This document shows, piece by piece, positions 8,806 through 17,885 of a stretch of 64,000 nt of DNA. The notes below the pieces were generated by a model, which saw nothing but the letters and a program-made list of their open reading frames with translations, did no database searches and was not told where the DNA came from. A program made the position numbers and the translations under genes. Numbering within the stretch: position 1 is the first letter of the stretch; each line of letters begins with the position of its first letter. This DNA is from Paenibacillus lutimineralis (lineage in GTDB: Bacteria > Bacillota > Bacilli > Paenibacillales > Paenibacillaceae): contig NZ_CP034346.1 in the NCBI RefSeq assembly GCF_003991425.1, forward strand, positions 1,153,501 to 1,217,500. Reading direction: 5' to 3'.

Positions 8806-9528
8806 ATGCGGATTGCTATCATTACAGCGATGGAGGAGGAAATGGCTCCTTTTCGCAGTCAGGCACTCATCACATCCAAGACACAAGTAGGCAAGGTTAT
8901 CATAGAAGAAGCTACCTATCGGGGCCAACCTTTGGTTCTTGTAGAGAGCGGCATCGGCAAGGTCAATGCAGCTGTTGCGACCACGCTTCTGATCGAACGG
9001 CATCAGCCGGATCTGATTCTTAATTCCGGCTCAGCAGGCGCGTTTGGTGCTGGGTTGAGCGTCGGTGACGTCGTGGTCGCCACGCAGTATATATATGGTG
9101 ATGTCGACGCTACCTGCTTCGGGTATGAACCTGGACAGGTTCCGCAAATGCCGGCGAAGTACGATCTGGATGCGGTCTGGCTGGACCGAGCGAAGGGAGT
9201 GGCAGCAGCAGCGGAGCTTCCGTACTCTCTTGATTTTGGATTGGTATTAACATTGGATTCATTCATGAGCGAGGCCGAGCGGGTAGAAGGGATCAAGTCA
9301 ACCTTCCCTGCTGTCAAGGTATCAGACATGGAAGGCCTGGGTATTGTGCAGGCTGCCGCACAGTACGGCATCCCGGTATTAGCCGTGAAGGCGGTATCGG
9401 ATATCGCCGGACATGGTGCCGTGACGGCCAACAGCTTCGATGATAATCTCGATGATGTCGCCACACATGCCGCGCACTTTACCGATCTGCTGGTTCAGCA
9501 GTTTCAATCGGTCTATGTCGGCAGTTGA
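8806..9528 (+). CDS. mtnN: 5'-methylthioadenosine/S-adenosylhomocysteine nucleosidase
   Basis: 240 residues. It removes adenine from S-adenosylhomocysteine and methylthioadenosine; the ribosylhomocysteine product feeds LuxS, encoded in the same operon. Family features are TAMEEEM near the N-terminus with the catalytic Glu, the GSAGAFG loop and the catalytic Asp in AVSDIAGHG. It is somewhat divergent and longer than typical Pfs (about 230 residues). An intrinsic terminator follows directly, marking the operon end. Confidence 0.9.
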   Translation: MRIAIITAMEEEMAPFRSQALITSKTQVGKVIIEEATYRGQPLVLVESGIGKVNAAVATTLLIERHQPDLILNSGSAGAFGAGLSVGDVVVATQYIYGDVDATCFGYEPGQVPQMPAKYDLDAVWLDRAKGVAAAAELPYSLDFGLVLTLDSFMSEAERVEGIKSTFPAVKVSDMEGLGIVQAAAQYGIPVLAVKAVSDIAGHGAVTANSFDDNLDDVATHAAHFTDLLVQQFQSVYVGS

Positions 9529-9535
9529 GAGAAAT

Positions 9536-9570
9536 AGAGAGCAGCGATTCTCGCTGCTCTCTTTATTTTA
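9536..9570 (+). terminator. Terminator of the met/luxS operon
   Basis: Perfect 12-bp stem AGAGAGCAGCGA (9536-9547) with TCGCTGCTCTCT (9551-9562), a three-base loop and TTTATTTTA after it. Confidence 0.9.
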
Positions 9571-9747
9571 TAGAATTTTCGGGTAGGTCTTCTTTAAATC
9601 AGCGGTATGTCGAAGGATTTTAGTGCTTTGGAATTACATTTACAAGGGATATGGGACAATAATCATAAAAAATATCGCTGCCGAAGTCGATATATTAGGA
9701 AGAAGTCCCTGCTTCGGCAGGAAATTCACGACAATATGGAGGTCATA

Positions 9748-11451
9748 ATGAGAAGAATTGGGATGTTGTTAGTGGTTCTATGTCTGGCTTTAACGATGAA
9801 CGTGACTTCAAGTTACGCAGATAGCTCGGTAAATGCTAAGGTGAGTGACAGTGTCGTCATCATTGATGGCGAACAGGTATGGAGTACGGGATTCAAAATC
9901 CAGAACAACAATTATTTTCGATTACGCGATTTGGCGAATTACTTATCGGGGACCGATAGTCAATTCAACATATCTTTGGATAATCATCTAAATGTGATTG
10001 AACTATTGCCAGGTGCCGCTTATGTGCCTGATGGGGCGCCTAGAGCTCCTTATTACAGTCCGAATAAGACCTATAAAGCGAAGCTGGCGGCATCCAAGAT
10101 TATGATTAACGGGGATATACACTCTATCCAAGCGTACAATATTGGAGGGAGTAATTATTTTCAATTAAGAGATTTGGCGGGCCTATTAAAATTGGATGTC
10201 TCCTTCAATCAGGAAAAGAATCAGATTATTGTTGAGCCACAGCTTCCTGAGCATGCTTACCGGGCTATTGGCGTAGATGCCGGGGGAAACAATGCTGTCG
10301 TTCCTTATTTCTCAAGATCGAGTAGTCCTATTAGCTCCCACTTGATCCATAATAATGATGGAACCTTCAGCAGTATTGCTATAGATGAGAACAATGTACA
10401 TATCGAGTCGTATGACCGCGATTATAAAGTAACGGCAAGCCAGAAGCTTCCGATTGAGCTGGAGTACTATGGGGCATTCTATAGCGGCAAAGAATATAAC
10501 TATATCGCCTATGGCCAGGACAACAAGGAAGAGAACGACAACAAAGAAGTGATTCGAATCGTGCGCTATGACAAGAGCTTCAATCGAATCGGCAGTGTCT
10601 CCGTTACAGGAGGACAGAGCTACACGATTCAGCCGTTCCGCTCTGGATCTGGCAAGATGGATGAGCAAGGAGATGAACTGGTATTCCATACGTCGCGTCT
10701 CAGATATACGACCCCGGATGGATTGAACCATCAATCTCAGCTAACCCTGATCATCAATACAGCAACGATGCGCCTAACTAATGATACGGGTCAGTTCCAG
10801 AAGAACCATGTCAGCCATTCCTTTGATCAATATGTCAAGTTTGATGGCAAGGATCATGTATTGGTCGACCATGGAGATGCCTACCCTCGCTCGATCGTAC
10901 TTCATAAGGGGAATGGTACACAATACAGCGAGGTGAATCTGGTACCGATTCCGGGAAGTATCGGAGCAAATGCAACGGGAGTTTCTGTTGGCGGATTTGA
11001 GACTTCCGCGACACATTATCTGACAGTATACAATACAGTGGATCATTCCAAGGTCAAGAAGTATACTAATTTCGAGTTGGTCGGGCTTGAAGAGGAAGTC
11101 CGCGATATTATGATCGCAGTAGTGCCAAAGACGAATCTGAGCGCAGGAGCAGTAAAAAATATAACTTTAGCGCAGTATACGAATGGCTCTGATAAAATAG
11201 GTTCGGTTCCGAAACTCGTAAAAGTCGATAACGATCATTTTATTGTATTATGGCAGGAGTTTGATCATGAGCGCACGCCGCTTGGCGTTAAGTATGTGCA
11301 AGTGGATGGAAGCGGGAATGCAATTGGAGAAGTGCAGGCCGCGCCAAAATTTCTACTCTCCGAATGTGAACCTATTGTCGCTGACAATCAGTTGATTTGG
11401 TTCACGGATAAGAAGGAGAAGCGTGTCTTCTATACGATTCCTTTAGCATAG
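9748..11451 (+). CDS. Secreted protein with two copper-amine-oxidase stalk-type repeats
   Basis: 567 residues from the ATG at 9748, chosen because GGAGGT ends five bases upstream. A signal peptide covers about residues 1-24 (MLLVVLCLALTMNVTSSYA). Two stalk-like (Cu_amine_oxidN1) repeats follow, each with a NYF-LRDLA core (about residues 47-60 and 130-142). The remaining ~400 residues are rich in short beta strands and unrecognised; a beta-propeller is possible. There is no copper-oxidase catalytic domain. In Paenibacillaceae such stalk domains are common on secreted proteins of unknown role. It stands alone between two terminators. Confidence 0.75.
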   Translation: MRRIGMLLVVLCLALTMNVTSSYADSSVNAKVSDSVVIIDGEQVWSTGFKIQNNNYFRLRDLANYLSGTDSQFNISLDNHLNVIELLPGAAYVPDGAPRAPYYSPNKTYKAKLAASKIMINGDIHSIQAYNIGGSNYFQLRDLAGLLKLDVSFNQEKNQIIVEPQLPEHAYRAIGVDAGGNNAVVPYFSRSSSPISSHLIHNNDGTFSSIAIDENNVHIESYDRDYKVTASQKLPIELEYYGAFYSGKEYNYIAYGQDNKEENDNKEVIRIVRYDKSFNRIGSVSVTGGQSYTIQPFRSGSGKMDEQGDELVFHTSRLRYTTPDGLNHQSQLTLIINTATMRLTNDTGQFQKNHVSHSFDQYVKFDGKDHVLVDHGDAYPRSIVLHKGNGTQYSEVNLVPIPGSIGANATGVSVGGFETSATHYLTVYNTVDHSKVKKYTNFELVGLEEEVRDIMIAVVPKTNLSAGAVKNITLAQYTNGSDKIGSVPKLVKVDNDHFIVLWQEFDHERTPLGVKYVQVDGSGNAIGEVQAAPKFLLSECEPIVADNQLIWFTDKKEKRVFYTIPLA

Positions 11452-11467
11452 ATTAGATGATATAGCG

Positions 11468-11497
11468 AAAAAAGCGCAGAATATGCGCTTTTTTTGT
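11468..11497. terminator. Bidirectional terminator between convergent genes
   Basis: AAAAAAGCGCA pairs with TGCGCTTTTTTT around a short loop. The A and T runs on either side allow it to end both the stalk-domain gene and the minus-strand alarmone synthetase gene, whose stop is at 11503. Confidence 0.85.
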
Positions 11498-11502
11498 TAT
11501 GA

Positions 11503-12258
11503 CTACGAATCCTCATCTTCCCGTCCTGCCTCGAGAGCTAGCTTCAGGAGATGATCAGGGATCTTGAATTTCTCGTTATTTATAAATAACTCATTAAGAA
11601 CATTTGTCTCCGAATGATGGGATAGCTTGATTTCATTGATCTCACGGTGAAGCCGCTCCATTTTCTGATCAAGCTCAAAGGCGGTATCGGCGGCTAGCTT
11701 CAAGTCTTTCAACAGCTCTTCGGGTACTGTCTCATTGCATTTGTAGAAGATTTTATGCTCCAGGCTGGCCCAGAAATCCATGGCGATCGTGCGGATCTGG
11801 ATCTCAACGCAGACCGGCTCTACGCGGTCAGACATAAATACAGGAACCTCTACCAGCAGATGCAGGCTCTTATAACCGTTCGGTTTCGGATTTTTAATGT
11901 AATCCTTGACGGATATGGTCGTCAGGTCCTGCTGGCTCTGCAACATCTCGCTGATCCGGTAAATGTCCGATATGAAAGAACAGGTAATGCGAATACCGGC
12001 AATATCTTTAATCGTATGCTTAATATCCTCCAGCGAGTTGATTCCGCCTTTACGGTAAAGCTTCTTCATAATACTTTCAGGGGATTTCAATCTGGATTTG
12101 GTATGCTCAATCGGATTGTAGTCATGCAGCAGCTGGAATTCTTCCTGCAAAATATCAATCTTCGTCTCCACTTCCTGCAGAGCAAATTTATACATCATAA
12201 GAAATCGAGTTATCTTCTGCTGCATAAACTTCACTTGTTCTATTGGATTATCTATCAT
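11503..12258 (-). CDS. Small alarmone synthetase, YwaC/RelP-type
   Basis: 251 residues with a single RelA/SpoT-type synthetase domain and no hydrolase or TGS domain, so it makes (p)ppGpp from ATP and GTP/GDP. Motifs are YNPIEHTKSRLKSPESIMKK, DIAGIRITCSF, KPNGYKSLHL and EIQIRTIAMDFWASLEHKI. From memory the first and last of these resemble B. subtilis YwaC more closely than YjbM, so RelP-type is my preference. The C-terminal helix (about 205-251) is longer and unlike the reference. It is divergent from the oligopeptidase gene across a 192-bp AT-rich promoter region. Confidence 0.88.
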   Translation of the reverse strand: MIDNPIEQVKFMQQKITRFLMMYKFALQEVETKIDILQEEFQLLHDYNPIEHTKSRLKSPESIMKKLYRKGGINSLEDIKHTIKDIAGIRITCSFISDIYRISEMLQSQQDLTTISVKDYIKNPKPNGYKSLHLLVEVPVFMSDRVEPVCVEIQIRTIAMDFWASLEHKIFYKCNETVPEELLKDLKLAADTAFELDQKMERLHREINEIKLSHHSETNVLNELFINNEKFKIPDHLLKLALEAGREDEDS

Positions 12259-12450
12259 GTCTGTCGTCCTTTTCGTATATAATGATAGCCTAGCTATATC
12301 ACTCAGCTATATATATTATAACTTAGTCTCAAGCCTATTTTCCAGAAACGCCCCAGAACCGTAGATCGCGTGAAGGAAATAATGGGATACCGTGGAATAT
12401 AACTAGGGATATAGCATGATTCTTATAATGAAAGAGGGTAGAGTCGGATT

Positions 12451-14145
12451 ATGAAATTCAGCGAATATACTTATCGGCGTCCAATCGTCAAAGAGTTCGA
12501 AGTGAAGTTCAAGGAGCTCCTGGATGGATTCACTTCCGCGGGAAGTTATGAGGAGCAGGATGCGGCGATGACGGCGATCAACAAGCTTCGCAGTGAGTAT
12601 GATACGATGCATACTATCGCCAGTATTCGCCATTCGATTGATACGAATGATGAATTCTATAAGGCGGAGAATGATTATTATGACGAGGTTGATCCCATCG
12701 TCCTAGAATTTATTAACGACTATTACCGCGCGCTTGTGGGATCGAAATTCAGAGTTGAACTGGAGAAGAAATGGGGCAAGCAGCTCTTCCAGCTGGCCGA
12801 TCTGTCGCTTCAAACATTCAGCCCCGAGATTATTGAGGATCTGCAGCAAGAGAATAAGCTTCAGACGGAGTATACACAATTGATTGCTTCGGCGAAAATT
12901 CCTTTCGAAGGTGAAGAGCGTACCCTCGCCCAATTGATTCCTTACATGCAGTCTACGGATCGCGATCTGCGCAAGCGGGCTGAGGAAGCACGCGCTGGCT
13001 TTTTGGCTGAGAACGAAGAGCAGCTTGATCGTATCTATGATGATATGGTGAAGGTGCGTACACGAATTGCTAAGAAGCTGGGGTATAACAATTTCGTTGA
13101 GCTGGCTTATGCAAGAATGAGCCGGACAGACTATAATGCCGAGATGGTCGCTAATTTCCGGGATCAAGTGCAGAAATATATCGTACCTGTCGTTACGAAG
13201 CTGAAGGAGCGGCAGCGGAACCGTATTGAAGTGGATCAATTGCTCTATTACGACGAGAATATCAGCTTCAAGTCGGGAAATGCGACGCCGAAGGGCGATC
13301 CGGACTGGATCGTGGATGGCGGCGAGAAGATGTATGCCGAGCTGTCGCCTGAGACGAACGAATTTTTCAGTTTCATGCAAAATAATGGACTGATGGATCT
13401 GGTCAGCAAGAAAGGCAAACAAAGCGGCGGCTATTGTACGTATATTAGCGAGTACGGGGCACCGTTTATCTTTTCCAACTTCAACGGAACTTCGGGGGAT
13501 ATCGACGTGTTGACCCATGAAGCGGGTCATGCCTTCCAGGTGTATACGAGCAGACATCTGCAGGTACCGGAGTACAGCTTCCCGACCTATGAGGCCTGTG
13601 AGATTCATTCCATGAGTATGGAATTCTTCACTTGGCCGTGGATGAACCTCTTCTTCAAAGAGGAAGCTGACAAATATCGCTTCGATCATCTTGCCAGCGG
13701 GTTAATCTTCATTCCGTATGGCGTGTCGGTCGATGAATTCCAGCACTTTGTGTATGAGAATCCGGACGCTACGCCAGTGGAGCGTAAGCAAGCATGGCGT
13801 GATATCGAGCGCAAGTATTTGCCGCACCGTGATTATGCGGACAATGATTATTTCGAGCGCGGTGGATTCTGGCAGAAGCAGGGTCATATTTATACGACCC
13901 CATTCTACTATATTGACTACACGTTGGCCCAGATTTGCGCATTTCAATTCTGGAAGAAAATGCACGAGAACCGCGAGAAAGCGTGGGAAGATTATTTGCG
14001 CCTCTGCCGCCAAGGCGGCAGCTTGTCCTTCACTGAATTGGTGAAGGTAGCTGATCTGATCTCCCCATTCGAGGATGGTTGCGTGACTTCGGTCATTGGC
14101 AGCATTGAGAGCTGGCTGGATCAAGTGGACGATATGGCGTTGTAG
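12451..14145 (+). CDS. M3-family oligoendopeptidase (PepF-like)
   Basis: 564 residues, a cytoplasmic zinc metallopeptidase that trims short peptides. The zinc-binding motif is THEAGHAF (HEAGH near residue 354), with the third ligand expected in the downstream EACEIHSMSMEF segment. The sequence is colinear with M3 oligoendopeptidase F-like proteins of 560-600 residues. The ATG follows AAGAGGG. A stem without a T-run follows the stop. Confidence 0.9.
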   Translation: MKFSEYTYRRPIVKEFEVKFKELLDGFTSAGSYEEQDAAMTAINKLRSEYDTMHTIASIRHSIDTNDEFYKAENDYYDEVDPIVLEFINDYYRALVGSKFRVELEKKWGKQLFQLADLSLQTFSPEIIEDLQQENKLQTEYTQLIASAKIPFEGEERTLAQLIPYMQSTDRDLRKRAEEARAGFLAENEEQLDRIYDDMVKVRTRIAKKLGYNNFVELAYARMSRTDYNAEMVANFRDQVQKYIVPVVTKLKERQRNRIEVDQLLYYDENISFKSGNATPKGDPDWIVDGGEKMYAELSPETNEFFSFMQNNGLMDLVSKKGKQSGGYCTYISEYGAPFIFSNFNGTSGDIDVLTHEAGHAFQVYTSRHLQVPEYSFPTYEACEIHSMSMEFFTWPWMNLFFKEEADKYRFDHLASGLIFIPYGVSVDEFQHFVYENPDATPVERKQAWRDIERKYLPHRDYADNDYFERGGFWQKQGHIYTTPFYYIDYTLAQICAFQFWKKMHENREKAWEDYLRLCRQGGSLSFTELVKVADLISPFEDGCVTSVIGSIESWLDQVDDMAL

Positions 14146-14169
14146 GCTTACAAATACAATGTTCAAGAC

Positions 14170-14203
14170 AACAGCGCGTACCTGATGTCGGTACGCGCTG
14201 TTT
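14170..14203 (+). terminator. Stem-loop after the oligopeptidase gene
   Basis: Perfect 13-bp stem AACAGCGCGTACC (14170-14182) with GGTACGCGCTGTT (14190-14202). Only three T follow, so it may act as an RNA-stabilising end rather than a strong terminator. Confidence 0.6.
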
Positions 14204-14243
14204 GAGTTCGGGTAAGATATGCTGCTCGCATCTTATTTCTTAT

Positions 14244-14511
14244 TTAGAAAAAGGTCTGCCAGAACGTTGCCACCGTCAGGCCGATAAGAAGACGTACCAT
14301 GGACCACCCCCAGATTCTGCCGAACAGCCTGGTTCGGTATTCTCCCATCCGTTGCTTATCGCTAGTCATTAGTACCATGAATATAAGCAAGGGAAGCATC
14401 AGGATGCCGCCGATGACCTGAGTAATAATCGAAATAAGGTTCAACGGTAAATTCGGAATCAGAATCCCCGCAGCAGCGAATACGACTCTCTTCCGCTTGA
14501 ACTTGACTCAT
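14244..14511 (-). pseudogene. Nramp-type metal transporter gene reduced by an internal deletion
   Basis: The minus strand has a good ribosome site (GAGGGGGGTG) and an ATG at 14511 opening MSQVQAEES. That frame then degenerates into non-membrane sequence. In another frame, open from 14507 to 14244, the translation runs RKRVVFAAAGILIPNLPL, then TQVIGGILMLPLLIFMVLM and MGEY, ending with a last membrane helix. This matches the final two membrane segments and the MGE motif of Nramp (MntH) transporters as I remember them. So the 5' end and 3' end remain while some 350 codons and the frame have been lost. Confidence 0.6.
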
Positions 14512-14638
14512 GTACGTTCTCACCCCCCTCTGTTAATTATGTTGCAGTCTATTCAGGAGTGTTGAGAAAAGTGCAACGAATTTTGAGCCTACTGCAATAT
14601 TGCTCATGTTCTCCGATGCAATGTTTTAGGTAGACATA

Positions 14639-14684
14639 AGCCCCTAGGATAAACAATGATCAGTCATTGCTTAACCTAGGGGCT
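14639..14684 (-). terminator. Stem-loop after the XRE-DUF1232 gene
   Basis: AGCCCCTAGG (14639-14648) pairs with CCTAGGGGCT (14675-14684), with an inner CAATGA/TCATTG stem. It lies immediately past the minus-strand stop at 14691; no clear T-run follows. Confidence 0.6.
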
Positions 14685-14690
14685 ATAGAT

Positions 14691-15335
14691 TTAAGAAGCA
14701 GAATCATCAATTCGGGACAGCCGTTCCATCACGAGCTGGACTGCAATCGCATCATCAACGTAGCCAATCGGGAATAAATAATCGGGTATGATATCGACGG
14801 CAGAGATGAAATACAATAATCCGCTTCCGAGTACAGCCTGTTCCTCAGGAGATATATCCTCATGACAATACTGCTCGAACATCCGATTCAGCTTCTCTAT
14901 GAAGGGTCCGGCACCGTTCACCTGCTCTACCTTGGAATGAAAGTCATCGCGTATTAGTTGCTTGCCTTCAGGCGTTCGGGCATATTGCTCGTATTTCACT
15001 AATTCCTGCTGGACGCGTTCTGTTGTAAACTGTGGGTCGAAGTTTGAGGAGGAGGTAAGAACATCTTGTATCGTATTAATGGAGTGATGAAGATCGGTGA
15101 GCCGTTCCCTTTCCAATTCATTGCCATCTAGCATGGCTGCTTCGACGAGCATTGCCAGCGGCACATGCAGATGCTCAGCAAATAATTTCAGGTGGTTCGG
15201 CTTGGCGGGCTGTTTGCCATTTACGATACGAGATATTGTCGCCGTATCAATACCCGTCAATACACTCAGCTTCCGCATGGATAGCGAGTTCTTATGAAGC
15301 AGCGATTTAAGTATGACGCCAAAATTTGATTCCAT
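14691..15335 (-). CDS. XRE-type helix-turn-helix protein with DUF1232 domain
   Basis: 214 residues from the ATG at 15335, preferred because AGGAGGA lies nine bases upstream; a GTG three codons earlier overlaps that site. An XRE DNA-binding domain is at about residues 5-65 (LSVLTGIDTATISRIVNGKQ). The C-terminus carries DUF1232 (LYFISAVDIIPDYLFPIGYVDDAIAV), a short hydrophobic module found in YkvA-like proteins, often linked to stress or membranes. The fusion suggests a regulator that may contact the membrane. Its target is unknown. The neighbour upstream is divergent and under ECF41-type control. Confidence 0.8.
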   Translation of the reverse strand: MESNFGVILKSLLHKNSLSMRKLSVLTGIDTATISRIVNGKQPAKPNHLKLFAEHLHVPLAMLVEAAMLDGNELERERLTDLHHSINTIQDVLTSSSNFDPQFTTERVQQELVKYEQYARTPEGKQLIRDDFHSKVEQVNGAGPFIEKLNRMFEQYCHEDISPEEQAVLGSGLLYFISAVDIIPDYLFPIGYVDDAIAVQLVMERLSRIDDSAS

Positions 15336-15579
15336 TTCGAACACTCCTCCTCTCTGATCATCATCTACCTGCTTAGATCAATATATGAAGAAGGTATGAC
15401 CTTGTTCATATTTGTACCTCTTAAATTTGTAAACTGTTGCTGATTTCTCAACATTTTGTTAGGCTTCCATGCATCGATCCCAACGCAGTCTATGTGTTGT
15501 TATTGGCTGTCTTTATTTATTTATATTGCTGAGTTTCAACAATAGCACTAATTGCATGCTTCAGAAGGTTTGTACCTCT

Positions 15580-15606
15580 TGTCACAAAACAACCCCTTAT
15601 CTCGTG
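15580..15606 (+). promoter_or_regulatory. ECF41-type promoter
   Basis: TGTCACA at 15580-15586, exactly 16 bases, then CGTG at 15603-15606. The ECF41 consensus as I recall it is TGTCACA, 16 bases, CGTC, so only the last base differs. It lies 32 bp upstream of the oxidoreductase start, and the ECF41 sigma gene is the next gene. The 12-mer TTTGTACCTCTT occurs at 15410-15421 and again at 15569-15580, abutting the -35. The rest of the 300-bp gap holds nothing else I recognise. Confidence 0.75.
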
Positions 15607-15637
15607 TTATGTACATAACGGAGAATAAGGAGTAGTG

Positions 15638-16831
15638 ATGAATATGAAGGAGACAAGATGTATTGTCGTTGGCGGGGGATACGCAGGAATTAACGCTGTA
15701 AAGGCCATAGAAAAAGCTTTTGGCAGTCGGGAGGGGCTCCCTACACTGCGGATCATTCTGATGGATAAGCATCCTTATCATTTGCGGAAGGTGCTGCTCT
15801 TCAAGCCGGCGGCGGTGGAGAATGAGGAGATTACGGTTCCGCTAGCGAGACTGCTGCCGCAAGATGTAGATTTTGTTCAGGCCACGGTGACAGGAATCGA
15901 ATCCGATGCGAGAAGAGTACATTATGTGAATAATCAGGGCAATGAGCAAGTGATGGAATACGATATTCTCGTACTGGCTGCAGGCAGCATCATACGTCAG
16001 CCCGATTCAGAAAAAGGGGGGATCGCCTTGACAGGTCTGGCTGCTGCTCAGAGCATTCGTGAGACATGGAGGGCGAATCTAAGGAAGGCCACGAAAATGG
16101 AGGATCGGGCGGAACGTGAACGACTCATGACTATTACTGTAGCCGGTGCGGGAATAAGCGGTATTGAAACCTCCGCCGAACTGGCTTATGCGGCTCGTGA
16201 GGATGTGAATGCACTGGGCTTGGAGCCGAATGCGGTAGCTGTGAAGCTTATTAATGCAAATAACAGGTTATTCCCGGATGGTCCCGTCAAAGTAGGAACC
16301 AAGCTGGAGCGGATGCTTGAAGCGGGTGGAGTTACGGTGCTGCATAACCGTAAGGTGCTGCAGGAGAAGGACGGGGTGCTGACACTGTCGGATGGCAGTA
16401 TAATCCCTTCTGGCTTATGTGTGTGGACGTTAGGGCTTTTGCCGAATCCCATGCTGAGCGGCTTGGGCGTACCACTTACTGCTGATGGGTACATTGCCGT
16501 AGATGCCAGCTACCGTGTGCAGAGGGCTCCGGGCTTATACGCTATAGGCGATTGTGCGGAGATTATTGATCCGGCCAGCGGACTTGCCGACGGTAAGACA
16601 TGCAAGGAAGCGACAGCCCAAGCGTCCCGACTGGCTCAAGTTATAGCAGCGGACCTGATGGGGCGCCCGGCTCCTACACATAAGAGATTCATGGATTTTT
16701 TCTGCTTTGGTCTGGGGCCGCAGCGCGGAATGGCATGGACACGGGCTTGGGGAATCGATATGATCTTTACAGGCAAGCTGGGCTGGCGTCTCAGGGAGTT
16801 TACATGGAAGTCGGCAAGTTTGCTGAAATAA
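15638..16831 (+). CDS. NADH dehydrogenase-like FAD oxidoreductase (ECF41 partner)
   Basis: 397 residues from the ATG at 15638 (AAGGAG five bases upstream); GTG 15635 and ATG 15644 are alternatives. It is a two-dinucleotide-binding flavoprotein: FAD motif VVGGGYAGINAVKA near the N-terminus, NAD(P) motif TVAGAGISGIETSAEL near residue 170, and the FAD-contacting GLYAIGDCAEI near 305. It resembles type II NADH dehydrogenase or YumB/Ndh-like proteins without an obvious membrane anchor. ECF41 sigma factors are typically encoded beside such an oxidoreductase, a carboxymuconolactone decarboxylase or an epimerase, and the promoter fits that link. Confidence 0.85.
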   Translation: MNMKETRCIVVGGGYAGINAVKAIEKAFGSREGLPTLRIILMDKHPYHLRKVLLFKPAAVENEEITVPLARLLPQDVDFVQATVTGIESDARRVHYVNNQGNEQVMEYDILVLAAGSIIRQPDSEKGGIALTGLAAAQSIRETWRANLRKATKMEDRAERERLMTITVAGAGISGIETSAELAYAAREDVNALGLEPNAVAVKLINANNRLFPDGPVKVGTKLERMLEAGGVTVLHNRKVLQEKDGVLTLSDGSIIPSGLCVWTLGLLPNPMLSGLGVPLTADGYIAVDASYRVQRAPGLYAIGDCAEIIDPASGLADGKTCKEATAQASRLAQVIAADLMGRPAPTHKRFMDFFCFGLGPQRGMAWTRAWGIDMIFTGKLGWRLREFTWKSASLLK

Positions 16832-16919
16832 GGCAGTAGTACGACAGTACGGCTTGTTACAGACGATTAATATACAGTGTTCTTTTAACTAGTTTGGGTA
16901 CTAGGAGGGAAGGAGTAAG

Positions 16920-17885
16920 ATGCAGATAAAGGAGCTTTATACCGAATATAAGGGACTGCTGTTTACGCTTGCCTACCAGTTGACCGGGTCAGCTTCCGAT
17001 GCCGAAGATGCGGTGCAAGACGTATTTTTGAAGGTACATGACATAGATCTACAGCGTCTCGCTGAACCGAAGGCCTATCTATGCAAAATGGTGACGAATC
17101 GCTGTCTCGATGTGCTGAAATCGGCGCGAAAACGGCGGGAACAATACTTTGGGCCTTGGCTACCTGAACCGATTCCAACTTCAGGGGATGAGCTGTTCGA
17201 ATCGGTGGTGCGCGGAGAACTGCTGTCCTATGCGATGCTCGTATTACTTGAACGGCTTTCACCTGTGGAGAGGACGGTGTTCGTGCTCCGCGAAGCGTTA
17301 GGATTCGAATATGCCGACATTGCAGAGGTGATTGGCAAGAGTGAAGCGAACTGTCGCAAGCTGATCAGCCGTGCGCGAAGCAAGCTGGGGATCGGGGACA
17401 GTCAGGACGTTCGTCATGAAGCTATTAAGGAAGAGTGGATTGGTCGGTTCCTGGCGGCCCTGCAAAAAGGAGATATGGACGCTGTCATCTCCATGCTGGC
17501 CGAAGATGCTGTCGTTATCTCGGATGGTGGAGGCAAGGCGTTGACAGCTGTGAATCCCATTCGTTCACGTGAACTGGTTGCGCGCTTCCTGATTGGACTT
17601 ATTCGTAAATTTGAACCATCGACGGAAGCAGATGGAGGAACAGATACAGAGAGAAGAGAGGGAGCGGAAGGAACGAAAGGTACAGGAAAATTAGAGAAGG
17701 CAGTGGAATTGGACGCAGCATTACAGCTTGAATTACGGGAGATCAATGGCCAGACCGGGCTTGTAGCTCGGACTGGCGGCAGCAACATCATCGATACCGC
17801 GGCGCTTATTCATATTGAAGGGAACTCAATCAGCAGCATATACTTCATCAGAAATCCAGAGAAGCTGCAATATTTGCAGAGATAG
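16920..17885 (+). CDS. ECF41-family sigma factor (SigJ-like) with SnoaL-like extension
   Basis: 321 residues. Sigma region 2 is at about 10-70 and region 4 at about 105-158 (LSPVERTVFVLREALGFEYA). The ECF41 hallmarks are all present: WLPEP in the linker (80-84), DGGGK in the C-terminal SnoaL-like domain (202-206) and NPEKL near the end (312-316, usual form NPDKL). In this family the fused C-terminal domain replaces an anti-sigma factor and modulates activity. Residues about 235-262 are a charged Gly/Glu/Thr-rich insertion unlike its neighbours. It follows the oxidoreductase after 88 bp and has its own AAGGAG site. Confidence 0.92.
   Translation: MQIKELYTEYKGLLFTLAYQLTGSASDAEDAVQDVFLKVHDIDLQRLAEPKAYLCKMVTNRCLDVLKSARKRREQYFGPWLPEPIPTSGDELFESVVRGELLSYAMLVLLERLSPVERTVFVLREALGFEYADIAEVIGKSEANCRKLISRARSKLGIGDSQDVRHEAIKEEWIGRFLAALQKGDMDAVISMLAEDAVVISDGGGKALTAVNPIRSRELVARFLIGLIRKFEPSTEADGGTDTERREGAEGTKGTGKLEKAVELDAALQLELREINGQTGLVARTGGSNIIDTAALIHIEGNSISSIYFIRNPEKLQYLQR

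Noticed and set aside
12703..13689. 328-codon open frame on the minus strand
   Set aside because: Lies wholly antisense to the M3 oligopeptidase, whose HEAGH motif and colinearity are clear; the antisense translation is His/Ile-rich with no motif.
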